From assembly GCA_021788625.1 (NCBI GenBank), contig JAJYKL010000008.1:1-64000 (forward strand): a stretch of DNA of 64,000 nt. The letters run 5' to 3'. Under the pieces are notes generated by a model. It worked only from the letters and a program-made list of their open reading frames with translations, did not search any database and had not been told where the DNA came from. This DNA comes from Chloroflexota bacterium (lineage in GTDB: Bacteria > Chloroflexota > Anaerolineae > J036 > Brachytrichaceae). Positions 50,623 through 59,649 of the stretch are shown piece after piece. Position numbers and translations under genes: made by a program. Within the stretch, counting starts at the first letter, position 1. Every line of letters begins with the position of its first letter.

Positions 50623-53532
50623 ATGCGTACACTAGTGTCCCTCGATCTGGAAACCACCGGACTTGACGCCGAACGCGACGATATTATTGAGATAGGCATT
50701 GTCCGCTTCCGCGGAGAAGAAATACTCGAGCAATGGAGCAGCCTCATCAAGCCGCCGCGCGAGATTCCTCCCAAGATCACCGATCTCACTGGCATTACCA
50801 ACGAAATGGTACGTCAGGACGGCATCCCTTTATGGGATGGTTTACGGCAGTTGCAGCGTTTGGCGGGTAATTCACCCATCGTAGGCCATAATATTCAGTT
50901 TGACCTGGCTTTCATCCGTCGTGAGCACGTCCTCGTGGCGAACCCGCCCATCGATACGTTTGAACTGGCCGCTATTCTTATCCCCCACGCCGGGCGATAT
51001 TCCCTGGGTGCGCTGGCCAAAGAGCTGGGCATCGAACTGAACAATGCGCATCGTGCACTGAATGATGCACTCACCGCCCAGCAGCTCTATCTGAAAATAT
51101 TCGAACGTGCCACGGATTTACCTGCCGATGTCCTGGAAGAGATCGCCACACATGCCCGGCATAGTGGTTGGCCCCTGGCTGACTTCTGGCAAGATGCGCT
51201 GGAGGAACAGGCGCATGGAGTGTTTAACACCACTTTGGCTGCAAAACTGAAACGCACCAAGACAGGTCAGAGTGTCCTCACGCGCCAGGCTGCAATGAAG
51301 GCACGCATGGACGCGAAGCCCCTCAAACCGGTGGATAGCCTCACGCCCTTGAATGTGGACCAGGTGGCGCAGACGTTGGAAGAGGGTGGCTTGTTCTCAC
51401 AGCATTTTGATGGTTACGAAGTGCGCCCCCAACAGGTGGAGATGATGCGAACCGTCGCTACGGCCTTCAACGAGGGCAGCCATGCCCTGGTTGAGGCGGG
51501 TACCGGGATCGGTAAATCGCTTGCCTATCTGATTCCCTCCATCCAGTGGGCGATGCAAAACAGCGAGCGTGTCGTGGTCAGCACCAACACCATCAACCTG
51601 CAGGAGCAACTGGCCGAGAAAGATGTACCGGCTGTCAATGCCGCGCTGGGTGTGGAGGCGCGCGCAGCTGTCATGAAGGGCAAGAGCCGGTACCTTTGCC
51701 CGCTACGCCTGAACGAACTGCGCCGCAGCGGTCCCAAGTCCCAGGAAGAAGCCCGCCTGCTCACCAAGATCCTTATTTGGCTGCCGAATACACTCACCGG
51801 AGATGGAGACGAGCTGTTCACCCCTTCGCCAGGTGAACGCGCTGCGTTCGTGCGCCTCTCGGCCCAGAATCCGGCGTGTAACACGAGCACCTGCAGTGCC
51901 ACCGACTGCTATCTGAATCAGGCACGCCGGATGGCCGAAAGTGCTCATGTGGTGATCGTTAACCATGCGTTGTTATTAGCCGACATCGCTGTCGAGAACC
52001 GGGCGCTGCCCGAATACCATTACCTGGTGGTGGATGAGGCGCACCACCTGGAAGCCGCGGCCACCGACTCGCTGGCCTACCGCATCGATCGTGAAGAGTT
52101 GTTGCACCAACTGGGTGACTTGCTCTCTACCAGCGGCCGCCGCGCGACCGGTCTGCTGGCCGAGGTCACGGCCCATGCTCGGCAGTGGCTGCCGGTAAGT
52201 CAGAGCGGTGCGCTGGAGAATATCTGTGACCAGGCGGCTAATGCACTCACCCGCATGGCCAACCAGTTAGATGACTTTTACGATGGCCTGCTGGCTTTCC
52301 TGTTTGAACGCAGTGGTGGAGAAGCCGCAGAATATTCACAGCGCATCCGCATCACACGCTCCCTGCGTAACGAGTCGGGCTGGACGCGTGTGGAGTCAGC
52401 ATTCGAGGCGCTGCGGGCGGAGATGTCCTCCTTGGCCCGCAGCCTGGACAGCCTCTCTCGAGCCTTGAACGAAGTGAGTGATGGCGCCATGAGCGGGGGT
52501 AAGGATCCAGGCCAGATGCTGGAAACGCTGACAGCGCGCGCCCTGGGAGCCAAGCGCTTCATGGACGAAGCCATCGAGCAGATGAATGCCATCATCAGCC
52601 AGCCTGCTGAGCAGAGCATCTACTGGGTGGAGATGTCAGGGCAGACGGAACGTTCGAGCGGCGGATACGGCCGAAAGCCAACTGGCACGCGCGTCACGCT
52701 CAATGCCGCCCCTCTGCATGTGGGCCCGCTCATGCGCAAGTTTATCTGGGAGGCCAAGAAGTCAGTCGTGCTGACCTCGGCCACCATCCGCACCGCCACG
52801 CCAGCCACCGGGAGGCAGCCAACCTTTGATCACATCCAGGAGCGTCTGGACGCGCAGGATCCACTTACGCTGGCAGTGGACTCGCCATTTGACTTCCAGT
52901 CATCAACGCTGCTTTACTTGGTCAGTGACATGCCCGAGCCCAATCAGCCCACCTACCAGCAAAATGTGGAGCGTGCGTTACTCGATCTGTTCCGCGCCTC
53001 GCGCGGTCGCGGCATGGCACTTTTTACCAGCTACAACCAGTTGCATGTTACGGCGCGAGCCATTGCGCCGCAATTACTGCGCGATGGGATCGTCGTCTAT
53101 GAGCAGGGCGACGGGACATCGCGACGCATCATGCTGGAACAGTTCCGCGCGGCCGAGCGGGGTGTGCTCTTCGGCACACGTAGTTTCTGGGAGGGTGTCG
53201 ATGTACAGGGCGAGAAACTCAGCGCCCTGGCCATCTGCAAGCTGCCCTTCGACGTGCCGACCGACCCGATCTTCTCGGCCCGCGCTGAGACCTATGATGA
53301 TCCCTTCAACGAGTATTCCGTGCCCGAAGCCGTGCTGCGCTTCCGCCAGGGTTTTGGAAGGCTCATCCGATCGAAGACAGATCGTGGTGTGGTGGTTGTG
53401 CTGGACCGCCGCCTTATCAGCAAGAATTATGGCGTGGCGTTTATAAATGCCCTGCCTGGCCCGACCACCAGACGTGGACCGCTGTCTGGCATCGGACGGG
53501 CGGTGACTGAGTGGCTAGAGCAGCAAGCGTAA
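50623..53532 (+). CDS. dinG: DinG-family helicase with N-terminal DnaQ-like 3'-5' exonuclease
   Basis: A 969-residue fusion as seen in many non-proteobacteria. Residues about 1-170 form a DEDDh exonuclease (LDLETTGLD, GHNIQFDLAF, HRALNDALT). The helicase has Walker A AGTGIGKS, DEAH box VVDEAHHLE, motif GTRSFWEGVDVQGE and C-terminal FRQGFGRLIRS. The Fe-S cluster region has Cys in LCPLRL and NPACNTSTCSATDCYL, four in all. The protein unwinds DNA in the cytoplasm and may remove R-loops. ATG 50623 is preferred over GTG 50596; TAGAAT lies 11 nt upstream, so the message may be leaderless. Confidence 0.93.
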   Translation: MRTLVSLDLETTGLDAERDDIIEIGIVRFRGEEILEQWSSLIKPPREIPPKITDLTGITNEMVRQDGIPLWDGLRQLQRLAGNSPIVGHNIQFDLAFIRREHVLVANPPIDTFELAAILIPHAGRYSLGALAKELGIELNNAHRALNDALTAQQLYLKIFERATDLPADVLEEIATHARHSGWPLADFWQDALEEQAHGVFNTTLAAKLKRTKTGQSVLTRQAAMKARMDAKPLKPVDSLTPLNVDQVAQTLEEGGLFSQHFDGYEVRPQQVEMMRTVATAFNEGSHALVEAGTGIGKSLAYLIPSIQWAMQNSERVVVSTNTINLQEQLAEKDVPAVNAALGVEARAAVMKGKSRYLCPLRLNELRRSGPKSQEEARLLTKILIWLPNTLTGDGDELFTPSPGERAAFVRLSAQNPACNTSTCSATDCYLNQARRMAESAHVVIVNHALLLADIAVENRALPEYHYLVVDEAHHLEAAATDSLAYRIDREELLHQLGDLLSTSGRRATGLLAEVTAHARQWLPVSQSGALENICDQAANALTRMANQLDDFYDGLLAFLFERSGGEAAEYSQRIRITRSLRNESGWTRVESAFEALRAEMSSLARSLDSLSRALNEVSDGAMSGGKDPGQMLETLTARALGAKRFMDEAIEQMNAIISQPAEQSIYWVEMSGQTERSSGGYGRKPTGTRVTLNAAPLHVGPLMRKFIWEAKKSVVLTSATIRTATPATGRQPTFDHIQERLDAQDPLTLAVDSPFDFQSSTLLYLVSDMPEPNQPTYQQNVERALLDLFRASRGRGMALFTSYNQLHVTARAIAPQLLRDGIVVYEQGDGTSRRIMLEQFRAAERGVLFGTRSFWEGVDVQGEKLSALAICKLPFDVPTDPIFSARAETYDDPFNEYSVPEAVLRFRQGFGRLIRSKTDRGVVVVLDRRLISKNYGVAFINALPGPTTRRGPLSGIGRAVTEWLEQQA

Positions 53533-53626
53533 GGGTTCGCCGCCTGCCCTGGTTCGGCGTGGTGGGTAGTTCACCGCTCACCGGGTTTCGGAAGTCTGAC
53601 ATGTTTTCGTCATGGTACGGAATGGC

Positions 53627-53632
53627 TACAAT
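53627..53632 (+). promoter_or_regulatory. Predicted -10 box of glgC
   Basis: TACAAT at 53627-53632, 20 nt before ATG 53653, with GAGGGT between as ribosome binding site. No good -35. Confidence 0.4.
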
Positions 53633-53652
53633 TGCTATGAGGGTCAACAAAT

Positions 53653-54918
53653 ATGCATACGTATGCAATGATTCTGGCTGGTGGTCGTGGTAGTCGCCTC
53701 AGTGTGCTGGCTGACAAGCGAGCCAAGCCGGCCGTCCCGTTTGCAGGTAAGTACCGCATCATCGACTTCCCTCTTTCCAATTGCATTAACAGCAACGTCA
53801 CGGACGTAGGCGTCCTGACCCAATATCGCCCGCGCTCGCTGATGGACCATATTCGCGCGGGGGCGCCGTGGGACCTGGACCGGATGTATGGCGGTTTGCA
53901 GATCCTGCAGCCTTATCAAGGCCGGCGCGATTCAGACTGGTATGCCGGCAACGCTGACGCGGTATATCAGAACCTCGACGAGGTACGTAAAGTCCATGCC
54001 GATTATGTGCTGATCCTCTCGGGCGATCACGTTTACAAGATGGATTACGGCATCTTGACCAGTTTCCACCAGGACAGGCAAGCCGATGTCACGGTCGCCA
54101 CCCTGCAAGTGACACCTGAGGAAGCCGGTCGCTTCGGTATCCTGCAGACGGATAGCAATTTGCGTGTCATCAGCTTCGAGGAGAAACCGAAGGAACCCAA
54201 GGGCTTGCTGGCTTCCATGGGCATCTACGTCTTTAACTACGATACGCTCGTACGCGTGTTGACCGAAGATGCCAGGAATGAGCAGTCTACGCACGATTTT
54301 GGCAAAGATATTTTCCCCAGGATGGTCACCGGCAACCACCGGGTGTTTGCCTTCCCCTATGGAGGGTACTGGGTGGATGTCGGAACGGTACAGGCCTACT
54401 GGGAAGCGCACATGGATCTGCTGTCTGAAAACCCACCACTCGACCTGTTGGATCGCGAATGGATTATCCACACCCTTAGCGAGGAGCGCCCTCCCGTGAA
54501 CATCCGTACCGGTGCAACGGTGAACCACAGTCTCATTACCGATGGATGTGTCATCGAGGGATCGGTGGAATACTCCGTGCTTTCGCCTGGGGTGCGGGTG
54601 GCGCGCGGGGCTGTGGTACGCTATTCCATCATCCTCACCGATGCCGTAATCGAACCCGGTGCCGTGGTCGATCACAGCATTCTGGACAAGCGTGTCGTGG
54701 CAGGGGCCGGCGCGCACATCGGTTACGGAACCGACTATACCGAGAACCAGGTGCTCCGGTACACCACCGGTATCAACGTGGTGGGCAAGAATACACTCAT
54801 CCCGCCTGGCCTAAAGGTGGGGCGTAACGTCATTATTGGTAGCGACTTGACCGATCTGGACTTTAGTGGCGACTTGATCAAGAGCGGTGAGAGCATCCAC
54901 GCGGAAGCCGTGGATTGA
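53653..54918 (+). CDS. glgC: Glucose-1-phosphate adenylyltransferase
   Basis: A 421-residue ADP-glucose pyrophosphorylase of normal length. Markers are MILAGGRGSRLSVLADKRAKPAVPFAGKYRIIDFPLSNCINSNV, the sugar site GDHVYKMDY and EEKPKEPKG, and a C-terminal left-handed beta-helix domain with hexapeptide repeats (VEYSVLSPGVRVARGAVVRYSIILTDAVIEPGAVVDHSILDKRVVAGAGAHIG). It makes ADP-glucose for glycogen. No other glg genes are nearby, so it appears to be a solo locus. It is followed by a methylmalonyl-CoA epimerase-like gene. Confidence 0.97.
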   Translation: MHTYAMILAGGRGSRLSVLADKRAKPAVPFAGKYRIIDFPLSNCINSNVTDVGVLTQYRPRSLMDHIRAGAPWDLDRMYGGLQILQPYQGRRDSDWYAGNADAVYQNLDEVRKVHADYVLILSGDHVYKMDYGILTSFHQDRQADVTVATLQVTPEEAGRFGILQTDSNLRVISFEEKPKEPKGLLASMGIYVFNYDTLVRVLTEDARNEQSTHDFGKDIFPRMVTGNHRVFAFPYGGYWVDVGTVQAYWEAHMDLLSENPPLDLLDREWIIHTLSEERPPVNIRTGATVNHSLITDGCVIEGSVEYSVLSPGVRVARGAVVRYSIILTDAVIEPGAVVDHSILDKRVVAGAGAHIGYGTDYTENQVLRYTTGINVVGKNTLIPPGLKVGRNVIIGSDLTDLDFSGDLIKSGESIHAEAVD

Positions 54919-54952
54919 GAGCCGTGTTGGCTGCAGGAGTTGGATCAATTAT

Positions 54953-55429
54953 ATGGTGACTGGAACTGATGGGGCCCCCGAGGTGAGCACGCCGCATCCG
55001 GAATCCCGCGGCGGGTCCGTTCGAATGAACCACCTGGCGGTGGCCGTCACGGACCTGGACGAAGCACTGGCTTTCTATAGCGATGCGCTGGGACTGACGG
55101 TGGAGCATGTCGAAGACGTGCCCACGGAGTCGGTTCGCGTGGCTTTCCTGCCGCTCAGTAATGGTGAGATCGAACTGATGCAGTCTACGCGCGACGACAC
55201 CGGAGTGGCCCGCTGGCTGGCCAAACATGGTAATGGCATGCACCATGTATGCCTCCAGGTGTGTGACATCGCCGGGACGCTGGTGCGCTTGAAAGACCAT
55301 GGGGTGGAACTGATCAATCCAGAACCCGTGCGAAAGCACGATGGTACCCTGTATGCCTTCATCCATCCCAGAAGCGCATTTGGAGTTTTAATCGAGCTGT
55401 ACGAACTGACCAGTGGGGGTGATTCATGA
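54953..55429 (+). CDS. Methylmalonyl-CoA epimerase-like VOC protein
   Basis: A 158-residue vicinal oxygen chelate protein. ATG 54953 is chosen; a longer in-frame start overlaps glgC. After an N-terminal tail of about 25 residues, NHLAVAVTDLDEALAFYSDALGL, MHHVCLQVCD and VLIELYEL carry the metal-binding His, His and Glu of methylmalonyl-CoA epimerase (Mce). It would convert (S)- to (R)-methylmalonyl-CoA in propionate or propanoyl-CoA metabolism; other lyases of the family cannot be excluded. No mutase gene is in the window. Confidence 0.85.
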   Translation: MVTGTDGAPEVSTPHPESRGGSVRMNHLAVAVTDLDEALAFYSDALGLTVEHVEDVPTESVRVAFLPLSNGEIELMQSTRDDTGVARWLAKHGNGMHHVCLQVCDIAGTLVRLKDHGVELINPEPVRKHDGTLYAFIHPRSAFGVLIELYELTSGGDS

Positions 55430-55710
55430 GTACGGCGGCGAGTATTGCCCTGATTTTTCTCATACTCCAGGTATTAACAGTTGGACTGTTTATCCTGGCC
55501 ATCTGTGCAGGTCTGGTTTTCGCGATGGTGAAACTGCGTGGGCTGATCAAGCGCGGGCTGCTGAAGGCTCAGGGCTTCACTGATCAGGTCGCCTATACCA
55601 CGCACCAGGTGAGTGATAAAGTTGCGGCTCCATTCATCACCGCCAACGCGGCAGCAGCTCAGGTGCGCACCATTGCCGATAGTGCCAGGCACCGGCTCTC
55701 CAGGTCGTAA
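55426..55710 (+). CDS. Small membrane protein, unknown
   Basis: A 94-residue protein whose ATG overlaps the previous stop (ATGA). It has one N-terminal TM segment (SIALIFLILQVLTVGLFILAICAGLVFAMV) and a basic, amphipathic C-terminal half (LRGLIKRGLLKAQGFTDQVAYTTHQVSDKV). It resembles small inner-membrane proteins of the DUF948 kind, but I do not recognise a family with certainty. Confidence 0.7.
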   Translation: MSTAASIALIFLILQVLTVGLFILAICAGLVFAMVKLRGLIKRGLLKAQGFTDQVAYTTHQVSDKVAAPFITANAAAAQVRTIADSARHRLSRS

Positions 55711-55756
55711 TTCGTGGCGCCAGGGAACCAGGCGGATCGGGCCACTTCCCGGAATC

Positions 55757-56020
55757 TCAACCCCGATCGATAGCCGACTGGGCCGCCAGATGGCGGCGCA
55801 AAATGGTGATGACGAGGAGAGCAAAGGCGAATCCCGCCAGACCCGCCGAGATCACCGGCAGCCATCCTGGCCCTCCTGCTTCTTCCTCATCTGGAGCCAG
55901 GGTTAACAGAGCTTGCTTGGCGTCGTGGACGAACTCGGCGCGTGGCTGTACAGGGGCCATCGCCATGCTGAGGCGCTGTTCGAGCCACGCCATATCCTCG
56001 CTCGTCAATTTCGATTTCAT
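55757..56020 (-). CDS. Single-TM protein coupled to ECF sigma factor, possible anti-sigma
   Basis: An 87-residue protein starting at ATG 56020, overlapping the sigma stop (ATGA). N-terminal part: cytoplasmic helix (KLTSEDMAWLEQRLSMAMAPVQPRAEFVHDAKQALLTL) and then a TM segment (WLPVISAGLAGFAFALLVITILRR). Anti-sigma factors of this layout pair with ECF sigmas, but no HxxxCxxC zinc motif is present. Function by context only. Confidence 0.6.
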   Translation of the reverse strand: MKSKLTSEDMAWLEQRLSMAMAPVQPRAEFVHDAKQALLTLAPDEEEAGGPGWLPVISAGLAGFAFALLVITILRRHLAAQSAIDRG

Positions 56021-56667
56021 TCGCCTTTATCCAGAACTTCACGCAACTGCATCAGGGTGCGGTGATAGAGTGACTTGATGGCGCCCTCGCTGCGGTTCAT
56101 GATCTGACCTATCTCAGCATTCTGTAACTGCTCGACGAACTTCAGGATCACCAACTGCTGTCGATCCTCTGGTAACTGGCGCACCGCCCGCAACAAACGC
56201 TCACGTTCCTGTGCGCTGTCGATCTTCAGGTCGGCATCGTCATGATGTGCTCCGTGCAGCTCCACCTCATCCAGTGACACGCTGGGATGTCGGCTGTTGT
56301 CTCGATAGTAGTTCGCTACGACGTTGTGTGCGATGCGGTAGAGCCAGGCTGTAAACGGCACTCCGCGATCGTTGTATGTGTTAACGTGCTTCAGCGCGCG
56401 CATGAACACGCGCGCCGTTAAATCTTCTGCGTCTTCCGCGTTACCCACGCGGTAATACACGTAACGATAGATGGACGTCACATGCCGTTCATACAACTCA
56501 CCAAATGCGCCCACGTCATGCCTGGCAAGGTGTGCCAGGCTCTGATCGTCTTCCGCTTTTCCCGTTGTGGGGCTGGAAGCCGATTGGATGCCCATATCCT
56601 CGCTGCTGGCTGCAGGTTGGGCGTCGGGCGATTCCTCATTACCGCGTTCGCGCTCGGTTAGTTCCAT
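56017..56667 (-). CDS. ECF-type RNA polymerase sigma factor
   Basis: A 216-residue sigma-70 ECF. Region 2 has YRYVYYRVGNAEDAEDLTARVFMRALKHVNTY and FTAWLYRIAHNVVANYYR; region 4 has LPEDRQQLVILKFVEQLQNAEIGQIMNRSEGAIKSLYHRTLMQLREVL. The first 45 residues are Glu/Ser-rich and not part of the fold. It directs RNA polymerase to a small regulon. It is cotranscribed with a one-TM protein, likely its regulator, and is divergent from the glycosyltransferase gene. The ATG has a weak AGGA right next to it. Confidence 0.92.
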   Translation of the reverse strand: MELTERERGNEESPDAQPAASSEDMGIQSASSPTTGKAEDDQSLAHLARHDVGAFGELYERHVTSIYRYVYYRVGNAEDAEDLTARVFMRALKHVNTYNDRGVPFTAWLYRIAHNVVANYYRDNSRHPSVSLDEVELHGAHHDDADLKIDSAQERERLLRAVRQLPEDRQQLVILKFVEQLQNAEIGQIMNRSEGAIKSLYHRTLMQLREVLDKGE

Positions 56668-56722
56668 TCCTAAAACACCATCATGGTCGCGAGGTTCCGG
56701 TGCACTTTAATTGATGCCTACC

Positions 56723-56750
56723 TTGTCTCTATCAGTGCACGAATTATAAT
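56723..56750 (+). promoter_or_regulatory. Promoter of the glycosyltransferase gene
   Basis: TTGTCT (56723-56728), 16 nt, TATAAT (56745-56750), then 8 nt to GTG 56759. The message would be leaderless. Confidence 0.6.
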
Positions 56751-56758
56751 GACCGCCT

Positions 56759-57760
56759 GTGAGCGCCGTATTCGCTGCCATTCACTCTGTATCCGGCACC
56801 TCCGCGTGCGGCCTCGAAACAGCCCTCATCTCCGTCGTGATTCCCACCTGGAATGGCCTGCGCCACCTGCCTGTATGCCTGAATGCGTTGCGCCGGCAGG
56901 TGCTTACGCCGTTTGAGGTGATCCTGGTCGACAATGCCTCAACCGATGGAACGTCCCACCTGGTGCACCGCGATTATCCCGAAGTGCACCTGATACGCCT
57001 GCCCGAGAACCGCCGCTTCGCAGGGGCCTGCAACGCAGGCATCCGCGCCTCGAGTGGTGAATTCGTCGCCTTGTTGAACAACGACACCGAGGCCGACGAG
57101 CAGTGGTTGGCGAAGGTGGCGGCTACGTTCCGCGCTCATCCTGAGGCGGGCTTCGTGGCCAGCAAGTTGCGCCTGTTTGACCAGCGTGACCGGTTGCACT
57201 CTGCTGGCGACTTCTATAGTGTTCGCGGCGTCCCCGGCAACCGTGGTGTATGGCAGACTGATACCGGCCAATACGATACCGACTTCGTCTTTGGTGCCTG
57301 TGGTGCGGCATCCGTCTACCGGCGTTCCATGCTTGAGCAGATCGGTCTGCTGGATGAGACGTTCGAGTTCTCGTGCGAAGACGTTGATCTGTCGTGGCGG
57401 GCACAATTGGCCGGTTATTCATGCGCCTTCGCCCGCGACGCCATCGTCTATCATAAACTCAGCGCCACCGGGGGAGGCGAGCTGAATAGTTATTACGACG
57501 GGCGGAACTTCATCTGGCTTTTGGTCAAGGACGTGCCGGATGAGGTCTGGCGTGCACATGGTGGGGCTATTCTGCGATCACAATTGGGAATCACCCTCAG
57601 TGCTTTGCGCGCCTGGCGTGGACGGGCCGCACGGCTCCGTCTGAAGGGTCAGTTGGCCGGGATGCTGGGCATCCCGCGCATGTTACATCAGCGCGCCGCT
57701 ATTCAGCGCATACGCACGATCGATCCTGAGACGCTGGCGCGCATTCTCTCCGACGGATGA
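56759..57760 (+). CDS. Glycosyltransferase family 2
   Basis: A 333-residue GT2 protein. After a short N-terminal leader it has SVVIPTWNGLRHLPVCLNALRRQ, ILVDNASTDGTS and the DxD-like LLNNDTEADEQW, then FVFGACGAASVYRRSMLEQIGLLDETFEFSCEDVDLSWRAQLAGY with the ED-W motif. This resembles rhamnosyl- and other GT2 enzymes for cell surface polysaccharides. No TM helices. The GTG start lies 8 nt after a TATAAT, so leaderless. It is followed by a hotdog thioesterase gene 15 nt later. Confidence 0.92.
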   Translation: MSAVFAAIHSVSGTSACGLETALISVVIPTWNGLRHLPVCLNALRRQVLTPFEVILVDNASTDGTSHLVHRDYPEVHLIRLPENRRFAGACNAGIRASSGEFVALLNNDTEADEQWLAKVAATFRAHPEAGFVASKLRLFDQRDRLHSAGDFYSVRGVPGNRGVWQTDTGQYDTDFVFGACGAASVYRRSMLEQIGLLDETFEFSCEDVDLSWRAQLAGYSCAFARDAIVYHKLSATGGGELNSYYDGRNFIWLLVKDVPDEVWRAHGGAILRSQLGITLSALRAWRGRAARLRLKGQLAGMLGIPRMLHQRAAIQRIRTIDPETLARILSDG

Positions 57761-57775
57761 AGTCACCCAGCACCT

Positions 57776-58666
57776 ATGCCTCTCATTCATGAGCGAACTT
57801 TCCGCGTGCGATATGGCGAGTGCGATGCATTGGGGCATGTAAACAACACGCACTATCTGCGTTATATGCAGGAAGCGGCGTTCGATGCCTCAGCCGCCGC
57901 CGGTTTCGGCATGGACGCTTACTCCCGGCTGGATCGTCTCTGGTTGACACGGCAGACGGAAATTGAGTATCTCTCACCACTGCGTTATGGCGATTCCGTC
58001 ATGGTTCGCACCTGGGTGGCAGATTTCCGACGTGTCACCTCACGACGTGAGTATGAGCTGTATCGCTTGACGGTAGGCGACTCATCCTGCACTGAACCTG
58101 TGGCGCGTGCCTACACCGAATGGGCATTCATCGATCGTCACAGCGGGCGCCCGGCACCGATCCCTCCTGAAGCAGTACGGGTATTCCTCCCCGAAGGAGC
58201 TCCTGCGCATCCCCTGGCTCGAGAGCGCATCGCCCCGGCACCCCCACCTCCGCAGGGTGTATACACCATGCGCCGGCATGTGGCCTGGAATGAGATTGAC
58301 GCGGCCGGATACGTGAACAACCCGGTGTACCTTACGTATGCCGAAGACTGTGGCATCAATGCCGTCGCCCGTTTCGGCTGGTCAATGGCACGCATGATCA
58401 ACGAGGGTTACGCCATCGTGGCACGCCGCAATCAAGTGGAGTATCTGGTTCCGGCAGCGATGGACGACGAACTGGAGGTTGCTACATGGGCATCGGACGT
58501 ACGGCGCGTCAGTGCGATGCGGCACTACACCATTACTCGCGTGCAGGATGGCGTTCTCATGGCACGGGTCCATACGCTGGGGGTGTGGATGAATCTGTCG
58601 ACAGGGCAGCCCGCGCGCTTTCCGGAGTCGATGCGCGCCGACTTTGCCCCCAACATTGCGTCCTGA
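57776..58666 (+). CDS. Double hotdog acyl-CoA/ACP thioesterase
   Basis: A 296-residue protein with two hotdog folds in tandem. The first has VRYGECDALGHVNNTHYLRYMQEAAFDA (catalytic Asp and the HVNN motif) and the second AWNEIDAAGYVNNPVYLTYAEDCGINAV, with Tyr replacing His in the VNN motif, so only the first half may be active. The layout is that of acyl-ACP thioesterases and 4-hydroxybenzoyl-CoA thioesterase-like fusions. It hydrolyses acyl thioesters in the cytoplasm. It is near the glycosyltransferase but their link is unclear. Confidence 0.88.
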   Translation: MPLIHERTFRVRYGECDALGHVNNTHYLRYMQEAAFDASAAAGFGMDAYSRLDRLWLTRQTEIEYLSPLRYGDSVMVRTWVADFRRVTSRREYELYRLTVGDSSCTEPVARAYTEWAFIDRHSGRPAPIPPEAVRVFLPEGAPAHPLARERIAPAPPPPQGVYTMRRHVAWNEIDAAGYVNNPVYLTYAEDCGINAVARFGWSMARMINEGYAIVARRNQVEYLVPAAMDDELEVATWASDVRRVSAMRHYTITRVQDGVLMARVHTLGVWMNLSTGQPARFPESMRADFAPNIAS

Positions 58667-58739
58667 TTGAAGCCATCTATTGAGCGCATCGTTCGCATCA
58701 GGGCCGATCCGTCAGAAGTGCCCTTTGGAGTGAAACGAT

Positions 58740-59585
58740 ATGGACCTGCTTGGATTTATCAACCGATCGCCTATCCCTGAGCCGTGGGCTGAAGGCGACA
58801 ACATACCCTGGAACGATCCTGCTTTTAGCGAACGCATGCTGCTCGAACACCTGAGTCAGCAGCACGACGCAGCCAGCCGGCGCTTTGAGAAGATCGATCG
58901 ACAGGTGGCGTGGATTCACGGAACGGTACTGGGAAGGCGTCCTGCGCCTATTCTGGACCTGGGTTGCGGACCCGGCCTCTATGCCACGCGCCTGGCACGG
59001 CTGGGTCACCACTGCACCGGCATAGATTTCTCGCCTGCATCGGTTCGTTACGCCCGGGAGCTGGCAGGGCAGGACCATCTGCCTTGCACATTTATAGGTG
59101 AGGATATCCGTCAGGCCGTCTATGGATCGGGCTTTGGATTGGTCATGCTCATTTATGGAGAATTCAATGTATTCCGACCTTCGGATGCGCAGCATATCCT
59201 GAACAAGGCCTTTGTTGCGCTGGCGCCGGGGGGGACACTGCTTCTCGAGCCCAGCACTTTTGCGGCAACGGAGGCCATCGGCCGTGCACCGGCTGAATGG
59301 GTGACAAAACAGCGTGGTTTGTTCCTCGACCAGCCGCATGTTTACTTCGAGGAGCGCACGTGGGACCCGGTTGGCCATACGGCAACCAAACGTATCTTCA
59401 TACTGGACGCTGCCACGGCACAGGTGCAACGCTATGCTTCCACGTATCAGGCCTATACCGAATTGGAATTACAGACGCTACTGGAGTCGTGCCACTTCGG
59501 CGATGTGCACTTCTACCCGTCCCTGCTGGGTGTGCCCGACCCGGTGCAGAGTAGTTTCATAGCGGTGACGGCTTGCAGAGCATGA
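58740..59585 (+). CDS. Class I SAM-dependent methyltransferase
   Basis: A 281-residue methyltransferase. Motif I is ILDLGCGPGLYATRLARLGH, motif II CTGIDFSPASVRYAREL, and later LVMLIYGEFNVFRPSDAQHILNKAFVALAPGGTLLLEPST. The N-terminal 70 residues (LGFINRSPIPEPWAEGDNIPWNDPAFSERMLLEHLSQQHDAASR) resemble small-molecule methyltransferases of the UbiE/MenG-like group. Start ATG 58740. The acceptor is unknown. Confidence 0.9.
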   Translation: MDLLGFINRSPIPEPWAEGDNIPWNDPAFSERMLLEHLSQQHDAASRRFEKIDRQVAWIHGTVLGRRPAPILDLGCGPGLYATRLARLGHHCTGIDFSPASVRYARELAGQDHLPCTFIGEDIRQAVYGSGFGLVMLIYGEFNVFRPSDAQHILNKAFVALAPGGTLLLEPSTFAATEAIGRAPAEWVTKQRGLFLDQPHVYFEERTWDPVGHTATKRIFILDAATAQVQRYASTYQAYTELELQTLLESCHFGDVHFYPSLLGVPDPVQSSFIAVTACRA

Positions 59586-59649
59586 GACATGGCTGGTGTG
59601 TTTACAGGAGGTTCACAGGTGTCATGTCTGCCTGGGGTCAGGTAAGAAG

